A stretch of 64,000 bases of DNA from Monomorium pharaonis. Lineage: Eukaryota > Arthropoda > Insecta > Hymenoptera > Formicidae. Of this stretch, positions 50,749 through 62,890 are shown piece after piece. Position numbers and translations under genes: made by a program. The stretch lies in contig NC_050470.1 in assembly GCF_013373865.1 (NCBI RefSeq), positions 28,116,856 through 28,180,855 of the forward strand. The letters are read 5' to 3'. The notes beneath the pieces were generated by a model. It was not told the DNA's origin. It was given only the letters and a program-made list of their open reading frames with translations, and ran no database searches. How positions within the stretch are numbered: the first letter of the stretch is position 1; every line of letters starts with the position of its first letter.

Positions 50749-51176
50749 CTGCAAACTTATAATCAATAATAAGTTGAAAATTGTACATGTTTGCTATCTA
50801 TAATTACTTTTAACAATCCTCACTAGCGGCATTATCAGTTACTGTCATCTCTGCTTTTGTTTAAAAATGCTGACAAATCGTTTCAATTAAGAAAAATTAT
50901 GTCTCTGTCGCAAGATGTAAGAACGTATCACATTGCATAAAGCATAATAAATAATAATAGATTGGAAAAATATTTTACGAAACAAAGATTAATCGGTTTA
51001 AAGAATTATCATAATTTTTATATCTTTTAATATACATTACATTATTAGCATTATTAATTAATCTTTAATCTCTCTCTTTATCTCTGTTTGTATAAAAAAA
51101 TTTCTGCTGTTAATAATTAAAGAATAGAAATATCGATAATAAAATAAAATTGTATCAAATTTTTTTTATTATCTCT
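50749..51176. other. AT-rich, nothing recognised
   Basis: Stops in all frames; short A and T runs only. Confidence 0.5.
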
Positions 51177-51191
51177 ACATTGTATATGTAT

Positions 51192-51250
<59 letters not shown>

Positions 51251-51358
51251 CAAAACTACAGGTCCAATTATAATTTTTAATTGAATCAAGATTTTATATA
51301 TATATAATCTTGATTCAATCAAAAATTATAATTGGAGCTGTAGTTTTGATTACAATGT
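51177..51358. mobile_element. MITE-like hairpin with (TA)n expanded inside its left arm
   Basis: Arms 51247-51293 and 51306-51352 are complementary at 45 of 47 positions around a TA-rich loop. The right arm continues outward as ACAATGT (to 51358). The matching ACATTGTA on the left is not adjacent but lies at 51177-51184, separated from TAATCAAAACTAC by about 60 bases of TATGTA/TACA and pure (TA)n. Removing that run restores one continuous inverted repeat, so the microsatellite appears to have grown within the left arm. No coding capacity and no clear target-site duplication. Confidence 0.75.
51204..51248 (+). repeat. (TA)n microsatellite
   Basis: About 22 uninterrupted TA units following TATGTATATACATACATACA. 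It lies inside the inverted-repeat element. Confidence 0.95.
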
Positions 51359-51360
51359 TA

Positions 51361-51406
51361 TATAATATTTCTAATAATAGTAATATAATATTTCTAATAA
51401 TAGTAA
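51361..51406 (+). repeat. 23-bp perfect tandem duplication
   Basis: TATAATATTTCTAATAATAG plus TAA occurs twice head to tail, starting 2 bases after the right end of the inverted-repeat element. Confidence 0.95.
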
Positions 51407-54389
51407 TCTCTAAAGCATACATATCTTTCTTTGTTATGCATCACATATCTAAGATTATCAGTAAAGTGAGTGCCGACGCCGACTTCACGAAGAATAAACG
51501 AAAAAATGGTGGTAACAGGGTGGAAGATAAAGTACGGGCCTCTCACCAATAATATGCCGACAAGCTTTATTTTATTTAAGCAGCCCCAGTTTTTCATTAC
51601 GTTCATTTTCGCGCCTCCCTCTTCATCCCCATAAGACGCGCGCCGTTCTACAGGGTGAGTTGTGCACGCAAAACGCGGCGCAGCCCCTATTACTCGAATA
51701 TATTATTTACTATTCTTATTTTTGTCGGACCCGCTCTTGTCCCCCTTTACTTTTCCCGGTACTCCTCAAAGAGAGTCGATTGCCACTCCCTGGAGGTCGC
51801 GGCTTTGTGCATCGCAAAACGCACTTGATACAATCCCACACTCATAAAAGTCGGTACTATCTTGAAAAAAGATTACTACTAATCCACTGCTTTAAAACTT
51901 ACTTTGAGTCAAATCGCGCAATGGGTCGTTCTGGTTAGAAGAATTGAAAAAAAGACTATGGATAAATTATGACAAAAATTATAAATGACTAATGGAAAAC
52001 TTTAAATATTTCTGAATAAATTTTTTATATAATTTAAAAGATATTTTAGTTATTTAATTTATAATATCATAATTTTATTTATACAATATGTATTCTTTTA
52101 AATATTAAAAATATAAAAAATTGCAATAACATATAAGTATAAAATTATTATTTTTCCATTGTAATTATTATCCAAAATTTGAAAAAATAAATATATTCAT
52201 ACTAAATATATATTAAATATGCTTATATCTATATATAATAATTAGAACAGAATCATATACAAATTGTATCAAAAATACATTTGAGTCTTTAATAATTTTG
52301 AGAACCGCAAATAAATTACTAATTTTTAAATTCTCTACATTATTCTTACTTGCATTATAAAATAACTGGCCTTTCAAGTAAACTGCTCGACAAAAATGAC
52401 AAATAGCGTAGCGAAGAAGATGCCTAATTTGCATATCCGCTAATCTCTATCTCTCGTCGTGTCTCTGGTACTAATTCCACACTAATTCGGAGCTCGGCAG
52501 GAAAATGCCGGCAAAGAGATTGTCTGAATCCCTCCTTGTTCATCGCGTGAGTTACATTATACGGCACAACATTCGCCTTACCCCTTCATTTCGAGACGGA
52601 TAATAGATAAGAAGAGATCTAGATTCCCTTTTATTAATTAATGCTTCCTTTTCAATTATATCATGTAAAAAATATTTTTATAATTAAATGTATATGTATG
52701 TATTATTCATAGAATTACAATGAGATTGGAAACTGCATATTTATTTGTTTATATCTTATTACTGTTATGTTCGTCTACCTTTCATTAGATACACGAAAAG
52801 AAGGATTTTGCTATCTAAATCTAAATATCTAAAAGTTTAGCTGTGTGTGTGAATTAAGAATAATTTTGTTAGACCATCAAAATTGTAAAACGCAAAATAT
52901 GCAGAACTAGAGGCTGGAATGTTAAAATTTTTTGCAACACTGCTCATGATGCCTGAACATCCTTCATAATTATTTTGATAATACAAACGAAAATAATACA
53001 ACGATCTCTAAATATGTATCTAATCAAATTTTGTTTCACCAAAACCTTCCGTGTAATGTTTTCATTTAAAAAAAAGAAGAAAATACCTTAATACATTTCC
53101 ATTTCCCTGACGTATTACAAAGATTTATGACATAACGAAATGAAATATTCTTAGATACAACAATCATATAAAATTGTCAAGATGACACGTGCCACTGATT
53201 GCCAAACGTAATTAGTAATACTAATGTCACAGCGCGTCGGTTAAACTTGAATCAGTTCGTCATTTCATCCGTTCGTCCTTCTAATGAAGGATGTAACAGC
53301 ACCGCCCCCATAAACATTTCGGAATCGTGCAGGTGTTGTCCCTGATTTATGACTGGCAATTAGAATCCGACTGCCTTATTTGCCATCGCCGTGTCTAAGA
53401 AGCGCGCCGGCATGTGAACACGACGCATCCTAATCTATGCCTGAAACCCTAATCCTGAATTCTAACGCCAGATGACATGCATACCCAGCGCTCCTGTGCG
53501 TAATCCTTACTAACAATAAAACACAAACGAGCAACTAAGTTTTATTTGCCGAAATTGCATTTTACGTACGACGAATTATTACTTTAGACAGCAGATAATT
53601 CCCTTCACGCGATTACCCCGAGCAATTATTTCTAATTAAATAATGCGTAAGCTGTGTAATTTAAAACGACAAGTATATTGATGAATTATACAAGTTTTTA
53701 TAAGTATTCGTCTACATGCATGTGTTAAAAAAAATTCATAAAAGTCCTATTTGCGATTTCAATAATATAAAGATATTTATCAACAGCAGTGTCATGATAT
53801 TAAATGATAGAGAGAAGGGAGAGTTACATCACTATAGAGAATGTAATGGAGGAACGGTAACAAATTCTAACGGAGTTTCACAGTGCAAGCAGACAGTGTC
53901 AGCTATGCGGATAAGGAGAGCTGACTTTATACTTCCGAGAATAACTAATAAGAATACGTTATACGCGGTATTAATAATGTGAGCTGTGTAATGAGTCCAT
54001 GCCGTAAGCGGATTATAGAATCCGGGGGTGAAGTCGACGTCGGAAGGAGACAAATGAAGAGAGATGGCTTGCGGAGACTGGAAATGCAATATTCTCCTGG
54101 CAAACCCCGTCACCGTCGGGCACGCAAAATAAATAGATATACATCGTTGCGGTTCCTTCGACGATTCAATAACTTTGTCACCGTGTAATGTCCGTTTGTG
54201 TAACGTCGCGTTCTCGCAATTACAGCACGGGAGTTAACTTATAACCGATATTAGCACTACATTGCATTCATCGCTTCACGGAAGACAAATTTCATCAACG
54301 TTTGGAATTTTAAGTTCAAAATACGAAATGAATTTACGTTTGAGTGGATCTTGGCGCACAATGTGCGTTATTACTCGTCTCGAGTAACT
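51407..54389. other. non-coding, nothing recognised
   Basis: Mixed at 51450-51940, 52370-52620 and 53180-54380, otherwise AT-rich. A possible plus-strand exon 51584-51654 (between TTTATTTAAGCAG and CAGG|GTGAGTTG) was judged too weak to call. Frames up to 93 codons have no domain. Confidence 0.45.
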
Positions 54390-54422
54390 GTCTCTCTTTC
54401 TCTTTCTCTCTCTTTCTCTTTC
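54390..54422 (+). repeat. (TC)n/(TTTC)n tract
   Basis: Pyrimidine tract with TCTC and TTTC units. Confidence 0.85.
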
Positions 54423-57400
54423 GTGGCCCTTCGTCATCAGAATTTAGTGCAAAATTGAATCTCGCGATCCTTTTGATATTTCAAGATATTATATAGTTTC
54501 AAACAAAAGGTAGACATCTCAAAGGACGTCTCCGACATATCGATGCCACCGGCGGCGCATCGGAACGCTCACGGGAAAAGAAACGAAGCCGATTCTCATC
54601 ATCGGAAAATAAGAGAACGTCGCGACGCGGCGGCGGCGCGGCGGAAAGAGGCGCGGGGGATCGCGAACGGCGCAGTCTGCTTCGGGTGTTCTATCGGAGG
54701 TCAGGACTTCCAGAAGCGTATAATTAATTTCCCGTGTCACTCGGGCGGCCCCTGCCAACCCCTTCCGATCCGCCCCACGCAAATCCCCCGGACCACGACG
54801 ACAATATTGCTGGCCATTTCGTTCGACAGTGCCCGAGCGCCTCCGTCGCTTCTCCTCCGCCCGAATCCGCATGGAGAAAGGGGTGACTTTGCGAACAAGC
54901 AACCGGAACCAATCCCGCCCTCCCCGCCTCTCCCTCTCGCCCGCCTACCGCTCCGCGGCGCCGCGTTTCTCCTCTTCGAGGCACATACCGACCCGTCAAT
55001 ATCAGCCCCTGTAATTAAACATAACAGATCAACATTCGGCATTAGGTATATATACGTAATGGAGCTTTCTCTGGTATCCGTACGAACGATCCCGCGGAGG
55101 AACGCGGAAGGGCGCGTGTATGTAGGTGTGTGTATAGGTATCGGAACGATCTCCTGACCCCCGGTTACTCGACTCGAATCGGTTAATTGGATAAATGTCC
55201 GATGAACGCCCAGGTCGTCCTTCGATGTCTCTCATTTCCCTCTTCTATCTCTTCCTCCACCTTTCTTCCCTTGGCTATTCTCTCATTCTTCGAACGCGCG
55301 ACGGACTCGGTCCCTCCTTCTCTCCCTTCCTCCCTTGTCTCTGCCACCCCTTTCCTCATTTTCTCTTGTGTCCTTATTCTGAACTCATTGGGAAAACAAT
55401 CGTTTATTCTGTAAAGATGAATTTATCGGACAAGCTGTATTTTCTTCAATAAACTCTATAGCGAGGGTGAGACAGGAGAATTTGCAAGACGTAGTGCTCT
55501 GAGTAATTTATAAGATTTAAATCTACAGATTATTACGGACGCTTACTTTAACTTACGCGTTTTATTGAAAGATAAAGATTAATACATGTTTGCAGTTTTT
55601 AATAACTATACGATTATACGTAAAAATATATAGTATATACTGTTATTTTTAATTTATATTACTTTCTTAATATTCGTTAAATGAACATTTCCTTTAACTA
55701 ATGTTGCTCTCAAACTTTCATATGCTATCGTTTAAGTATATATGAGATATCTATCTTTACTATTAAACTGTCACACGCGAAAATGAAAACTTGAAAGCAG
55801 TATTAATAAAGATACCGTCAATTTTATATCTAATATTTAAGACTTTATAAAATTTAATATGACAATATTCTCTTAAAATTAAAACTATTATACAATGATT
55901 TAAAATAAAATGCATACTTTAAGATTCACCAATAATGCATCAACATTTTTATATTCTATATGCATTTTTTTGTATTACTGAAAAAGAAATGTAACACCTA
56001 AAGACTTTATAAAATGTAAGAAACTATTCGTTGTTAAAATAATTTTCACTGACTGTGTAATTAATCAAAAGATTCACTTCAGTATTTCGACGATCCGCGC
56101 GTGATCCGTCGCATTTGTCTGTTAAGACTTTATGCGCAGTCTAAAAGACAGCTACTTGGAATTTTGACACTAAGTCTTGCTAATGACTGGGTATTAATGT
56201 AAACAGATGTGCAATTTTTTATCGCGGAGAATTCCGGCGCCATTTGTTTTCCCGTAACGTCTCCTCTCTCGATTCACCCCTAAATCTCTTGCCGTCGTCG
56301 TTGGTTTCTTACGGTGCCTCATAAACAACGCGGTGTTAATGCCTTTCATCGAGAGGGAGATGAGGGAAGGCTTATGAGAAAAAGAGACGTAACTTACTGA
56401 TTTTAAAACAATGTCTTAGTTCCTCACTTTTAATAACGTCAGATTATAATATATATTTAAAGAACAAATATCACTTATTTTAATCTTAATAATAATTTCG
56501 ATTATCAAAATAAAATTATATAATTCTAGTCTTGTTATTTTATAGATACGATAAAAGCCTTCATCAAAGGTCAGTATTTTTTTTAATCGATACCATAATT
56601 TATAAAATAAATTTACAAAGAAAAAAATCTCGATCACCACGTGATACAAGTTTTTACTTTATGCTTGTTGACTGCGAGACCGAGACAAAATGACAAAGGG
56701 ATGGAAAGCTAGACGGGTGTGTGAACTGCTCCGCAAGATGTTGCGGTCCATTACAGCCTGCTGTGTTCGAAAAAAAGCATAACCATCCGCGACTTATCGG
56801 TAAAACATCATCGGCACTGTACTGGAATACCAAACAATACAGCGACAGAATACAAATCTTTTCAGAAACAAAAATCTATTTTTAAATAAGAAAAATATCA
56901 TTTTCAGACATTAAAAAAAAGAGAAAAACATAATTTATATACTATGTTATATATTATTATATATTTCTTTATTATAGTCAGCAATTCGTTTAAATATAAA
57001 TAATGAAAATACATTCATAAAGACTCGATAATGTTATTACCATAAGCACGTCATCTGTTATATTAATATTTTCATATTCTCATATATTAATATTCTCTCA
57101 TCACTATATTTTGATATTGTTTTAAATTGCAAATACTAATGTGAAATAATGAATGTGTCTATATCGTGAGCAACTAGTATTAGAGCTGATTCAGACCCAG
57201 GAAACATCCACTTCAGGAGTATATCCGGGGTCCATTACCGAGATCTTGGAAAGCAACCGCCCGAAACCGACCGAGATTTGTGTTTCTGCTTTTATATCGC
57301 GCCCTAACTCCAGCTTCAACGTATATGAATTTATAATCTTCCAACCACTAAATTAACAGTAAAATTTTAACTTTTATGTCTATATACAATATTTAAAATA

Positions 57401-59242
57401 GTGTTAAATTACGAATAATTTACAATTAAAAATTTTATATATTAAATCACGCTAGAGAAAGAGAGAAAGAGATAGAGAATTGTCAATTATTAAAAAATAC
57501 TTTCGTCCACTTTCACCAATGTAAATTAACTTTGATCTAAATTTAACTTGCACTTTATCTTTTTTTAATTTTTATAATTATAAATAGAACTAAATTAATC
57601 AATTTTTATACATGTTCCAAATTTACGTAACTCAATGCAATGAGAAAAATATTTTAAATCAAGAATTTGCTTCATTTATTATTTAAAATACGGATACCTG
57701 ATACAAAGGAATAAGAAATACAATAAATGATAACAAATATTTCGTTGTCTATAAATTTGGAATAATAAAATTCCATTGTAGACAAATGTGGATTACATAT
57801 ATCTCCGATTATGGATCCGCAGAGGGGCAGCGTAATCGAAAAACGGGCGTAAATCATTTCGCGAATCTGCGCAACGCCGTAAGCATACGATCATCCATAA
57901 ATATACCGGTGACCGAATAAAAATCCGTACAACAGCACAGCAGAAAACGGCGTCGGCTTCGAAGAGAGTATCGGTACAACCCCCTCGCCATGAGCTATCC
58001 ACGTCGAGTTTATCGGTCGTTCTATGCAAGAGATTTGAAAAAAACGATTTATTCGGAAATATGTCGGCTTTATATATCGTTATGGAGCATACAAGCGGGA
58101 AACGACATCGTGCCCTCCACCACCTTTTCTCCCCTCGCAACCCCCGTACTTTACTGTCCCCGCTCGTCCCACACTCGGTTCGCATACATTGCGAATATTT
58201 ATTTTTATTACGGCCACCTCTCACGCTCCTGAGTCAACAGATTTCTTGTCACCGCACCGGTGCGAATCGATTCTGACGCGTTTGCGGCTCCGACACTTTC
58301 GGAAATTAATAAATCTGGAAACTTTGAGTTATTTCCTTCATTCTTTCCTGACCTCGCCGATTTTTCGTGTGTAACATACATTTTCACAAATATTACGGAT
58401 GAAACGACATTTTAATATTCCTGCATTTTTTTATGTAATAAAATATTGATTAATATATTAGTTACTTATAATAATATGTAATATGTATACATATGTAATT
58501 GTACCACATATCAATAAACATATCAATAAATAATTAAAGAAATCAATTTTAAAAATATTAAAAAACGCGTACATATTCTATTGTAAAAGATAAACTATCG
58601 ATAACAGAGTAAAAAGATGTGTAAAGGAGAAAACAAACTTTTAACTTTTCAAAAAATTTATAACATATTTACAAATATAAAAAATCCAGGTAAAATGATT
58701 AAAAAAACTATAACTTTTATATAAAGCAAAGCAAGTAATGTTATACTTTAATTTGCTTAAAATAATTAAAAGTAAACAAAAGATTAATAATTCTGAGTAA
58801 GTTTCTATGTCCAAATAATTCGATAAGCAATTTTATCTTTCTCTGAAACGACCGTTTAAGTTTTCGCTCACATTATATCGCTTTAATATTTTCAAGAAGG
58901 CATCCCTTACAAAGTTGGCGGCCACTAGCGAGTCCAGTAAATCTTGCTCTCCTCCTGCCGAGGAACCGAGGAGAGAGCCACCCCCGAAGCCACCCCCAAC
59001 CGCCTAGCCATTCTTATTCCCTCGTTACTCGCAGCTTCGCTCGAGGCGGCTCTCTCCTTATTATATCGTCTTTCCACGCCATAAAATCGGAAAAGAATTT
59101 CGCCCCCCAAGACAATAGAAACTAATAAATTTGATTACTGATTACACCCGCGAATTTTCGAGAGAAGGTGCGGCCCTTAATGCACGCCAAATCCACTCTA
59201 CCGTCTCTACAAACCTCCCTAGTGCTTTAAACTTTACTTTCT
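54423..59242. other. CpG-rich block then AT-rich spacer, no gene seen
   Basis: 54540-55480 is strongly CpG-rich with overlapping frames on both strands, the longest 54543-55157 plus (204 codons), rich in Pro/Arg and without a domain. 55500-57780 is mostly AT-rich. 57780-58370 and 58860-59200 are mixed with frames up to 143 codons, unrecognised. A promoter in the 54.5-55.5 kb block is possible but no specific signal supports it. Confidence 0.4.
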
Positions 59243-59342
59243 CATTAAAATTTTTCCTGTACGATATAGCGGCAGTAAGTCTGATGTAATAATATGTGAT
59301 TATTAATACATCCGTCGAAAAAAAATTAAGCTTTGTGATATA
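59243..59342 (+). repeat. dispersed repeat, copy B
   Basis: Partner of 9014-9126 in the same orientation about 50 kb away. It lacks the 13 bases between ATAGC and (G)GCAGTAAG and differs by scattered substitutions, for example GTAATAATATGTGATTATTAAT against ATAATAATATGTGGTTATCAGT written in pieces. Similarity ends within a few bases of TTTGTGATAT on the right and near CATTAAA on the left, so both borders are shared by the two copies. Shared borders suggest a discrete unit rather than the remains of a long duplication. Confidence 0.7.
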
Positions 59343-62197
59343 AAGAAATGATAAATGTTATTAAACTTATTTTTTAATATAATGATAAATAAAATGTATT
59401 ATTAGATAATAAAATAATATTTAATTACGATATAAGATTATTTTTATTTATGGCAATACTTCTTCATAGTTATAGTAAATCTTTAATTTAAAACTGAAAC
59501 TTAAAAATGTATAAATCAGAATTTTTTTATGTCAAATCAAATCAAGTAGGACCTAAATTGAATTACATGATATAATCTTACGTTACAATTAACTAAATTT
59601 TTATATCTTTTATATCTAGCAAAGATGTAATATTATTGTAAAAGAGAATACTGCACAGCACTACCGTTAGATATTCCATGTTATCTCCCTAGCAGTAACA
59701 TCTTACGTTAGCTTATATATTTATTCAGGGAAGGTAGATATTTTCCGGCAATACTGGAAAACGAAAGCAGTAGTAACGCTATCGTCGAAGTTAGATAACG
59801 GTCGAGGAGAAATCGTAACGGGAAGACTGGGATGGGTTTTTGGGGTGTGCACAGTTTAAACTTTCCGCGACCCTAAATCTCCGGGACCCGGCTTATGCTT
59901 CGTAATATCATAATATCGTAATATCGCGAGAGCGGTTTGGTATAATTAAAGTGGAAGTGTCTTTAAAATAGCCGCAGGTGATTGCGGTAAGAAGCCACCC
60001 CACAATCTTTCCGCCGTTTTGCGCTTCTCCCACTTTACAAGCGCCAACAATAACCGATGTAGAAACTGTCTAATGTATACAAAACATATTTTTCCTTACG
60101 AATACATAATGAAGAATCAAGTTGAACTTGATAAATTAAAGCGGTTAACTGAGTTCATAAGTATTATTACACGAAATATAATTAAATTAGTTTCAAATAG
60201 AGTAAAGCAACCACCAACTTTTTCGAACCGAAATGTTAGATACCAAAGTTATTCTTAAACATATTGTGCTATTATTAAATATAATCTTAGCCCTTTTTCA
60301 TAAGTAGAGTATAAGCCCAAAATTTCTTTAGTAAAAATACGCAATAACTAATCTTGCCTAGGTTTCTCATATGGCACATTGGTCGTGTGTATATAATATA
60401 TACAAGAAATATTTTCGAGATTTATAACATTTCTAAACAGTAATTCTTTCATAGAAAACATGCATCATATTAAAATTTCCATTAATTTTACTTTGATTAT
60501 TATTACGTTAATTCTTTCTAAAATTCTAACAGTTTTAAGCTATGCATTTATTTATTCATGTTACATTCATAATTTTGCACAAAATAAACTTAAAAAAATT
60601 ATTAAATTAAGATCTGAATTAGATTGTATATTCAATATATATTCAATATATAGATTTAATTTTAACTACTTACATATTTCAAACCATTTTATGTTCTGGT
60701 AATAATAGTATATGTATGTCTGCTGTAGTACTGCATGAAAAACGAAATCTCTTGAGCGAAGAATATACTGCTTGTCAGTTACAGATGCTTAATCTGACAT
60801 ATCTCAACTTCTACGTTGTGGTTTTTCTGATTTTCTGTTGGTAGACCTACAAACAAGATTAAAATACATTATCATCAGTTTTTACATCCCTTTCATCCTC
60901 GTTCAACATGTCAGTGAAAATCGTCAATATCAGGATGCTTGTAATATATTATAATATTCTTAATAATCTTACTACAGTAAATTTAATTATTTGTTATCAA
61001 ATTAAGAATTCTTTATCAAAAAAACGTGTTTTATATATTTTCCAAAAGAATTTATAACTGAAAACATATATTTATTATTTAATATATTATTGTATTAAAA
61101 AACAAAACAAGTATGTTTTTAAAAATGTTTTTCTGGCTCAAAAGTAGCATTGTAATAATTCTAATATGCTCTTATAAAAATTTCTTCTACAAATAAAGAT
61201 AAAAATTTTGCACTACATACAATATCTTTTTAAACAGTTCTTGAATTAAAGTATAAGATATAATCATTCAAAAATATTACACTTTAATAAAAAAAATATA
61301 TATATATTAATTTAACATGTGGATTGCATGTTAGAATAATAAACAGATATTGTATCATATTTTTAAAATACAATATTTAAGAATCTTTACAGAGTAGGGA
61401 ATCATTAATCTTAAATGATAATTAGAGAGATAATAATATATAAATTTTAATTTATCAAAGATATTTGTCAATTTATCTTGCTCGTATTATTTTTATTTCT
61501 ACTTACATTAAACTTGTTAATTTTTATGACCTTGTACTTTCAGAAGATACATAAAAATTTGTATAATTAGATACAATTAATTTGTTTTTTATCTTAACTT
61601 TTTTTATCTTACTTACTGATGGCAATTGATGGAAAATATTTTGTAAGCTTGTGCAATAGAAACCTTATTTACCAGGTGTCGTATGGATCAAAAAATGTAC
61701 TGTCGCTGTCCAAAAAGTAGAATACTTTGAAATACAAATATCCAAATACAGATAATCAAAATTATCTTAAGTTAATATTAATGATTACAATAATTAAAAT
61801 TTTTAATTTTGAGATAAAATATTAGTTAAATTTTACAGGAAATTTGAACTATTATCAATACAACCAATTTATATTGCCAAAATACATTGAGGAATGTGAA
61901 TGAGATACTGAAACTTTTTTGATTCCGAGACTATTATGTAATTTAAATAATACAAATTTTATTAGATAAAAAAATAAAATATTAGTAAATAATAATCTTT
62001 AAAATTTTCAAAAATTAATCACATAATTTTTCAACTATAAGATTAACAAATACTATGTAATATGAAATAATTAAAAAAACCTCAAATTAAAATCTGTTTC
62101 TGATTTAGTAATTTAATTTAAAATGTGTAATATTTTTTAATTAAAATAAATAAAGTTTAATTTACCAACATTAATCACCTTTGATTTCCTATTATTT
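59343..62197. other. non-coding with minor tandem repeats
   Basis: Mixed at 59650-60060, including a short ATATC-type repeat (59901-59928), then AT-rich throughout. Frames up to 80 codons have no domain. Confidence 0.45.
60627..60652 (+). repeat. 11-bp tandem repeat
   Basis: TATATTCAATA occurs twice in tandem, with a partial third copy. Confidence 0.8.
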
Positions 62198-62245
62198 AAA
62201 TATCTCAATATTTGGTAATATAAATATCTCAAAATTTCATAATAT
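62198..62245 (+). repeat. 24-bp tandem duplication, slightly diverged
   Basis: AAATATCTCAATATTTGGTA-type unit repeated twice (62198-62221 and 62222-62245, a few differences), with a weaker third copy after it (AAACAAATTTCTCACAATAT). Confidence 0.8.
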
Positions 62246-62712
62246 AAACAAATTTCTCACAATATTTAAACAATATTCTTCAAATATATAATAAATTAAT
62301 GCAATTATATGTGTGTACGCTTATTATCACACTTATTCATGGATCATATTTAAACGTTTGCTTATAAAGATTTTGGCGTACTTTTTTGTTGTTCTTTATT
62401 TATCGTTCGTTACACGTTAAATAAGGATAGAATGAGAAAAAAAGTTTGTCAATATCTTTGTAAGTCTTCTGAATACGGACCAAAAAGCCTATTCTGTATT
62501 TCTTAACGGATGGTTCCATGTCGTTGAGGTATTGTTGTGCTTCTTTGCCATCAAATAATATCTATACTGTACCGATACCGAATTACATTTAAGGGTTAGG
62601 CCTAGTGAACGACGTAAAATCACATATCGATGCACGTATTAGCACGTTCTAATTAAACGAGCCTGTGTATTTTCTGACATATATACGCATGTAAATGAAT
62701 AATTTCACTCAC
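62246..62712. other. non-coding, nothing recognised
   Basis: AT-rich, then mixed from about 62340. A plus-strand GTAAGTCTTC donor-like site near 62460 has no convincing exon before it. Confidence 0.45.
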
Positions 62713-62890
62713 CATCAAGAATGTGTGGCATATCGCAGTTTCCTCTACCAGTTCCAAGAATTCCATTCCTCCGCAACGGACTTTTTTGACGAAACGATGA
62801 ATTGGCGGGACGAGCACTCTCGATCGCATACCCTACCGAACAAACTACTGAACTTCGAAGTCTACTGCGTGCTCTAACTTTAAAAGAACA
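62713..62890 (-). other. candidate exon, minus strand
   Basis: On the minus strand TCTCGCAATTTTTAG precedes and TTGATG|GTGAGTGA follows this 178-nt segment. One frame is open throughout, about 59 codons, basic in the middle and ending Cys-Asp-Met-Pro-His-Ile-Leu-Asp. The peptide is not recognised. The opposite strand also has a 60-codon frame (62695-62877), so openness alone is weak evidence. It sits at the start of a GC-richer patch (to about 63100) that could hold an upstream exon or promoter for the same strand. Confidence 0.25.

Noticed and set aside
51584..51654. Possible 71-nt plus-strand exon before CAGG|GTGAGTTG
   Set aside because: The donor is good but the acceptor is poor and alternative AGs lie close by.
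54543..55157. 204-codon plus-strand frame
   Set aside because: Pro/Arg-rich translation of a CpG-rich block with several long overlapping frames on the other strand; no domain or splice support.
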